From JBBDXI01 sp040902425 (GTDB lineage Bacteria; Planctomycetota; Phycisphaerae; Phycisphaerales; UBA1924), in the NCBI GenBank assembly GCA_040902425.1, contig JBBDXI010000091.1, positions 19,174 to 83,173 of the forward strand: DNA of 64,000 nucleotides. Reading direction: 5' to 3'. Under the pieces are notes generated by a model, which saw nothing but the letters and a program-made list of their open reading frames with translations, made no database searches and was not told the DNA's origin. Shown piece after piece: positions 60,097 through 64,000 of this stretch. Within the stretch, counting starts at the first letter, position 1; every line of letters begins with the position of its first letter. A program made the translations under genes and the position numbers.

Positions 60097-62292
60097 ATGA
60101 GCTTTGAGCGACCGACATTCTCCCCCCTCTGGCACAGGGTCCGCACCCTGAAGCCCCGCCTGCGCCCGCACGTGCAGGTCACCCGCCAGCACTACCGCGG
60201 CCGGCGCTGGCACGTCGTCCACGACCCCTCCTCCAACAACTTCTACCGCCTCAGCCCCGTCGCCCACGAGCTCGTCGGCCTGCTCGACGGCCGCCGGACC
60301 GTCGAGGAGACCTGGAACGCCGTCCTGGGTAACCACGGCGACGCCGCCCCCACGCAGCAGGAAGTCATCGAGCTGCTGGGCCAGATGTACAACAGCAACC
60401 TGCTTGCCATCGACCTCGCCCCCGAGACCGAGCAGCTCCTCCGGCGCGGGCGCGAGCGGGTCAAGCGCCGCATTGCCCAGCAGGCGATCGGCATCATGTA
60501 CTTCCGGCTCCGCCTCTTCAACCCGGACCGGATGCTCTCCTGGCTGGAGCCGATCCTCCGCCCCCTGCTGAACCGCTGGGGTCTGCTCCTCTGGGCGGCG
60601 TTCATCGCCGTCGCCCTCTACAACCTGCTGCCGCGCTGGGAGGAGCTGGCCTCCGGCTTCTCCGACGCCATCGCCCCCTCCAACTGGGTCTGGCTCTCGG
60701 TCATCTTCATCGCCATCAAGGCCATCCACGAGGTCGGGCACGGCGTCATCACCCGCCGCTTCGGCGGCCAGGTCCCCGAGTTCGGCGTCATGCTCCTGGT
60801 CCTCTTCCCCGCCCCCTACGTCGACGCCTCCGCCGTCTGGGCCTTCCCCAGCAAGTGGCGCAGGATCGCCGTGGGCGCCGGCGGCATGATTTTCGAGCTG
60901 GCGATCGCCGCCGGCGCCGCCTTCCTCTGGCTCAACACCTCCAAGGGCGAACTGCTCCACCAGCTGGCATTCAACGCCATGCTGACGGCCAGCTTCACCA
61001 CGCTGCTGTTCAACGCCAACCCCCTGATGCGCTTCGACGGGTACTACATCCTCTCCGACCTGCTCGAGGTCCCCAACCTCATGCAGCGGAGCATGAAGTA
61101 CCTCCAGCACCTCTGCCAGAAGCACATCTACCGCGTCGAGCAGACCCGACCCCCCGCCACCGCCCCGGGCGAGCTCGCCATCCTCTTCCTCTACGGCGTC
61201 GGCGCCCTGGCCTACCGCGTCTTCCTCTTCTTCTCCATCACCCTCTTCATGCTCGGCCTGAAGCAGCTCTTCGCCCTGGCCCTGATCCTGGCGATCTGGA
61301 CGGCCGCGGCCTGGTTCATCATCCCCATCGGCAAGTTCATCCACTGGCTGGCCAGCAGCCCCCAACTCGCCGAGTTCCGGCCCCGGGCGATCGCGACCAC
61401 CGTGCTCCTGTTCCTCGCCGGCGCGGTGACGCTCGGCGTCATCCCCATGCCCGACCGCCGGCAGGCCTCCGGCGTGGTCGAGGGCGTCCTGCGGACCGGC
61501 GTCTTCTTCGGGACCGACGGGTTCATCGCCCGCGCCCACGTCCAGGTCGGCGACGCGGTCAAGGCCGGCGACCCCATCGTCACTTGCGAGAGCCCCGAGC
61601 TGGCCACCCGCCTGGCCCTCGCCGAGGCCCAGCTCGCCGAGTACGAGGCCGCCGAGCGCCAGCACATGGTCCAGCACCCGGCCCTGGCCCAGATCGACCG
61701 CCAGAAGATCGCCGCCGTCAGCAACGCCATCGACCTCATCCGCGAGCGAATGGCGCTGCAGGTCGTCCGGGCCCCGCACGACGGCGTGGTGGTCCCGGGG
61801 CTCCGCGGCGTTGATCCGCAGTCGGTGGTCGGCTCCTTCGCGCGCCGCGGCCAGGGCCTGTGCGAGGTCGTGGACACGACGAAGACGCGGGTGGCGGCGG
61901 TGCTGAGCACGGCGCAGTTCGGCTCGCTGATGGAACTGGAGGCGGACGCGTTCGACACCGAGGTCCGGCCCTACTCGGACCCGCACACCGTGATGCGGGT
62001 GGCCGAGGTGCACGTGATCGAGGCCGGGCAGCACACCCTCCCCCACCAGGCCCTGAGCTTCGCCGGCGGAGGGACGTTCGAGACCGACCCACAGGACCGG
62101 ACCGCGACGGCCACGAAGGGCACCGTCTTCATCGCGCGGCTCGACGGGATCGCCGCAGGAGCGGGCCCGGAGTGGGTCGGCGTCCCCGGCGAGCGGGTCC
62201 GCGTCCGCTTCGCGCTCCCGCCCCAGCCGCTCCTCTCGCAGTGGATCGGGCGGCTGCACCGGATCATCCAGGAACGCGGGCCGGACATCTAG
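60097..62292 (+). CDS. PqqD-like domain, M50 protease and HlyD fusion
   Basis: The 731-aa protein has an N-terminal PqqD-like domain (about residues 25-105, FYRLSPVAHELVGLLDGRRT). A site-2-protease-type membrane region follows with HEVGH at residues 211-215 and N308-P309 ... D314-G315-Y316 (NPLMRFDGYY), with multiple transmembrane helices. A C-terminal HlyD-type lipoyl/coiled-coil region (about residues 455-560) completes it. PqqD-like domains bind leader peptides of modified peptides in other systems, but no radical-SAM gene is adjacent. Probably an inner-membrane exporter that cleaves or binds its cargo. No ribosome-binding site is seen, because element A separates it from AGGAG. Confidence 0.85.
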   Translation: MSFERPTFSPLWHRVRTLKPRLRPHVQVTRQHYRGRRWHVVHDPSSNNFYRLSPVAHELVGLLDGRRTVEETWNAVLGNHGDAAPTQQEVIELLGQMYNSNLLAIDLAPETEQLLRRGRERVKRRIAQQAIGIMYFRLRLFNPDRMLSWLEPILRPLLNRWGLLLWAAFIAVALYNLLPRWEELASGFSDAIAPSNWVWLSVIFIAIKAIHEVGHGVITRRFGGQVPEFGVMLLVLFPAPYVDASAVWAFPSKWRRIAVGAGGMIFELAIAAGAAFLWLNTSKGELLHQLAFNAMLTASFTTLLFNANPLMRFDGYYILSDLLEVPNLMQRSMKYLQHLCQKHIYRVEQTRPPATAPGELAILFLYGVGALAYRVFLFFSITLFMLGLKQLFALALILAIWTAAAWFIIPIGKFIHWLASSPQLAEFRPRAIATTVLLFLAGAVTLGVIPMPDRRQASGVVEGVLRTGVFFGTDGFIARAHVQVGDAVKAGDPIVTCESPELATRLALAEAQLAEYEAAERQHMVQHPALAQIDRQKIAAVSNAIDLIRERMALQVVRAPHDGVVVPGLRGVDPQSVVGSFARRGQGLCEVVDTTKTRVAAVLSTAQFGSLMELEADAFDTEVRPYSDPHTVMRVAEVHVIEAGQHTLPHQALSFAGGGTFETDPQDRTATATKGTVFIARLDGIAAGAGPEWVGVPGERVRVRFALPPQPLLSQWIGRLHRIIQERGPDI

Positions 62293-62305
62293 GCAGACCA
62301 GCAAA

Positions 62306-62755
62306 TAGCAAGCAGCAAATGGCAAATGAAGGCGGAGGAATGACCACGAGGAGGCGTGACAATGGGGCGCTTGCAGCCGAAGTTCCTGGACCGCGTGGAC
62401 AGCTTCGCCGACCGAGTGCTGGACGTGGTTGATAAGATCGCGGACTGCTGCCGCTCCGGTCGGATCGTGGACCAGATGTCGGGGGCGGGAACCAGCGTTG
62501 GCGCGAACGTGTACGAAGCTGACGAGGCGCTAAGCCGGCCCGACTTCTGCAAGTGTCTCGGCATCGCGCTCAAGGAGCTCAACGAGACCCATTACTGGCT
62601 CCGGCTCGTCGCACGCCGGAAGTGGGTCGGGCCCGGCACGCTGGACGATTTGCTGGGCGAGGCAACCGAGATTCGCCGCGTAATGGGATCCATGATCGCA
62701 CGCACCCGCACCAACAGCCGCGCACCGTCCTGATTTGCCATTTGCTGCTTTGCTA
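62306..62755 (+). mobile_element. Inverted-repeat-bounded element with four-helix-bundle gene (element B)
   Basis: Inverted repeats at 62306-62327 and 62733-62755 match (22 of 23 with one inserted base). They are built of AGCAAAT words unlike element A's. One four-helix-bundle gene lies between. The left arm begins 13 bases after the PqqD-M50 stop, and the right arm abuts the ATG (62755) of the SecA-like gene. There is no target duplication that I could identify. Excision cleanly restores no strong ribosome-binding site, so that argument is weaker here. Confidence 0.62.
62362..62733 (+). CDS. Four-helix-bundle protein (23S rRNA IVP family), element B
   Basis: The 123-aa protein has FLDRVDSFADRVLDVVDKIA at the N-terminus and GRIVDQMSGAGTSVGANVYE at about residue 34. 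FCKCLGIALKELNETHYWLR at about residue 60 and a final helix complete the family pattern of RIANQL..SGTSIGAN, DF..KL and IALKE.ETRYWL. It is a distant paralogue of the element A gene with different sequence. ATG 62362 has GAGGAGG upstream. Confidence 0.85.
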   Translation: MGRLQPKFLDRVDSFADRVLDVVDKIADCCRSGRIVDQMSGAGTSVGANVYEADEALSRPDFCKCLGIALKELNETHYWLRLVARRKWVGPGTLDDLLGEATEIRRVMGSMIARTRTNSRAPS

Positions 62756-64000
62756 TGTCGCAGGCACTCACCAGGTACAACGCCCTCTACGACTCCATCC
62801 GGAGCCGCCGGCGCCGCGCCGATGTGCCCAAGGGCCTCGATGCGCTCTCGGCCAAGGTGACCATGGCGGTCCGCAACCGCAAGGTCACGCTGGGGTGGCT
62901 CGAAGGAGAAGCGAAGGCGGTTGACGCCCTGGCGCCCGATCTAAGGTCCCACTCCACCGCCGCCCTCGCCGCCACCGTCTCGGATGTCCGCGAGCAGTTC
63001 CTCCGCGGCCGGCGCACCCCCGAGATCATCCGCCGCGCCCTCGCCCTCACCCGCGAGGTCGCCCGCCGCGAGACCGGCGAAGAGGCCTTCCTCGTCCAGC
63101 TCATGGGCGCCCTCGCCCTCTACCACGGCCGCATCATCGAGATGCTCACCGGCGAGGGCAAGACGCTCACCGGCTCCATCATCGCCCCGCTCCTCGCGTG
63201 GCGCCACCGCCACGTCCACATCTTCACCGTCAACGACTACCTCGCCCGGCGCGACGCCCAGTCGCGGGCCGCGATCTACTCCCGCTGCGGCGTCACCGTC
63301 GGTGCCATCCAGCAGGAGACGCCCCCCGCCGAACGCTTCGACATCTACGCCCGGGGCGTCATCTACGGCACCCCCAAGCAGATCACCGCCGACTGGCTCC
63401 GCGACCAGATCCGCCTCGGCGCCCAGCTCACCCCCTGGGGCGGGCGCCAGCAGGCCGCCATGAGCTCCGACGCCGCCGGCGGCGCCGGCCCCATGATCCC
63501 CGGCCTCCAGGCCGCCATGGTGGACGAGGCCGACGCCGTCCTCATCGACGAGGGCGTCGTCCCCCTCATCATCGCCCGCTCCCGACGCGAGGACGAGATG
63601 AGCGAGGTCTACCGCCGCGCCGCCGCCATCGCCCAGTCCCTCGACGAGGGCCCCGACTACACCGTCGACCTGCTGCGCCGCCGCGCCGAGCTCAAGCCCC
63701 GCGGCCAGCACCGCTGCGACCAGGCCTTCACCGCCCTCACCGAGCCCATCTGGCGCGCCCGCCGGCGCGCCACCGAACTGGTCAAGCAGGCCCTCGTCGC
63801 CCGCCACAGCTACCTCCGCGGCCACCAGTACCAGATCGTCGACGGCCGCGTCGTCATCGTCGATGAGTACACCGGCCGCTTCCTCGCCGACCGCACCTGG
63901 GAGCACGGCCTGCACCAGGCCGTCGAGGCCAAGGAGGGCGTCGAGGTCACCGCCGACCGCGAGACACTCGCCCGCATGAGCTTCCAGCGCTTCTTCCGCA
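62755..64000 (+). CDS. SecA-like ATPase, 3' end outside window
   Basis: 415 codons are visible and the protein runs off the right edge. Walker A is G133-E134-G135-K136-T137 (MLTGEGKTLTG), with IFTVNDYLARRDAQ following. A YGT..I..DWLRDQ segment is near residue 205, the DEAD box at residues 257-260 (VDEADAVLIDEG) and VDEYTGR at 369-375, then GLHQAVEAKEGVEV. The 112-residue distance between DEAD and VDEYTGR is shorter than I recall for E. coli SecA (about 185), suggesting a reduced preprotein-binding domain. It is probably an accessory motor for this operon, not the housekeeping SecA. Confidence 0.85.
   Translation, partial: MSQALTRYNALYDSIRSRRRRADVPKGLDALSAKVTMAVRNRKVTLGWLEGEAKAVDALAPDLRSHSTAALAATVSDVREQFLRGRRTPEIIRRALALTREVARRETGEEAFLVQLMGALALYHGRIIEMLTGEGKTLTGSIIAPLLAWRHRHVHIFTVNDYLARRDAQSRAAIYSRCGVTVGAIQQETPPAERFDIYARGVIYGTPKQITADWLRDQIRLGAQLTPWGGRQQAAMSSDAAGGAGPMIPGLQAAMVDEADAVLIDEGVVPLIIARSRREDEMSEVYRRAAAIAQSLDEGPDYTVDLLRRRAELKPRGQHRCDQAFTALTEPIWRARRRATELVKQALVARHSYLRGHQYQIVDGRVVIVDEYTGRFLADRTWEHGLHQAVEAKEGVEVTADRETLARMSFQRFFR

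Noticed and set aside
60049..62325. A 758-codon open frame on the - strand
   Set aside because: It is antisense to the PqqD-M50-HlyD gene and consists mainly of Asp, Glu, Gly and Val.
59605..62757. Diversity-generating retroelement associated with the four-helix-bundle genes
   Set aside because: Avd-like proteins belong to this fold, but no reverse transcriptase, template repeat or variable repeat was seen in the window.
56586..64000. Ribosomally synthesised, modified peptide cluster
   Set aside because: A PqqD domain and M50 protease hint at this, but no radical-SAM, cyclodehydratase or lanthipeptide enzyme and no precursor peptide was recognised.
1..64000. tRNA and rRNA genes, phage or integrase gene, transposase gene
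   Set aside because: I looked for rRNA blocks, tRNA T-loop sequences and integrase or transposase motifs and saw none; a dedicated RNA and profile search could still find a divergent one.

Overview
The window is a high-GC bacterial chromosome segment, most likely from a Phycisphaerae-like member of the Planctomycetota. The evidence is lineage-style sequence signatures, not a phylogeny. They are a giant surface protein with an LEPR-XLL-like N-terminal motif (FERLEERQLL), a secreted protein ending in two NVGDFGC-type GC-dockerin repeats, three membrane proteins with a CPRCGYDLSG-type zinc ribbon, and many short palindromic repeats scattered between and even inside genes. A 10-base run of N at 41420-41429 shows this is a scaffold with an internal assembly gap. 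I found no rRNA, tRNA or CRISPR array.

Layout, left to right. 1-4821: the 5' part of a giant surface protein (reverse strand, running off the left edge) and a divergent polytopic membrane protein. 4852-11776: the membrane arm of respiratory complex I, transcribed right to left as nuoJ-K-L-M-N. 11784-13419: pgsA and pgpA, which are consecutive steps of phosphatidylglycerol synthesis, then a small membrane protein. 13439-17976: a GC-dockerin secreted protein, a SpoIID/LytB-like protein, a small lipoprotein and an FkbM-like protein. 18020-20917: dprA, a long non-coding stretch, lexA and a small membrane protein. 20940-24024: serA and uppP on the reverse strand, then a SpoU-type RNA methyltransferase. 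24175-27249: a cysteine-less thioredoxin-fold protein, trmL, a lipoprotein and a peptidoglycan amidase. 27551-31966: a Ser/Thr kinase, a phosphatase-like metallophosphoesterase, a DinB-fold protein and two zinc-ribbon membrane proteins. 32011-41605: glyA, a secreted dienelactone-hydrolase-like enzyme, an M32 carboxypeptidase bracketed by large palindromes, a zinc-type dehydrogenase, a HEAT-repeat lipoprotein, an orphan ABC ATPase, an NDUFA9-like SDR protein and a degenerate HD-domain gene interrupted by the gap. 41873-50597: rnr, a zinc-ribbon membrane protein, and a secretin plus GspE ATPase pair. 50620-56467, reverse strand: a beta-propeller-like secreted protein, an ECF sigma/anti-sigma pair, dut, a small coiled-coil protein, a CapD-like nucleotide-sugar dehydratase and a DegT aminotransferase.

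The most interesting region is 56586-64000. A secreted HlyD-like adaptor, a GAF-TM-HlyD protein, a PqqD-M50 protease-HlyD fusion and a SecA-like ATPase lie in one direction and look like one export machine. I do not recognise it as a characterised secretion system. Two small elements sit in the gaps of this operon. Each carries one four-helix-bundle (23S rRNA intervening-sequence-protein family) gene between inverted repeats, and each lies just upstream of the next gene's start codon. In the first case, removing the element would put an AGGAG ribosome-binding site 7 nt from that start.
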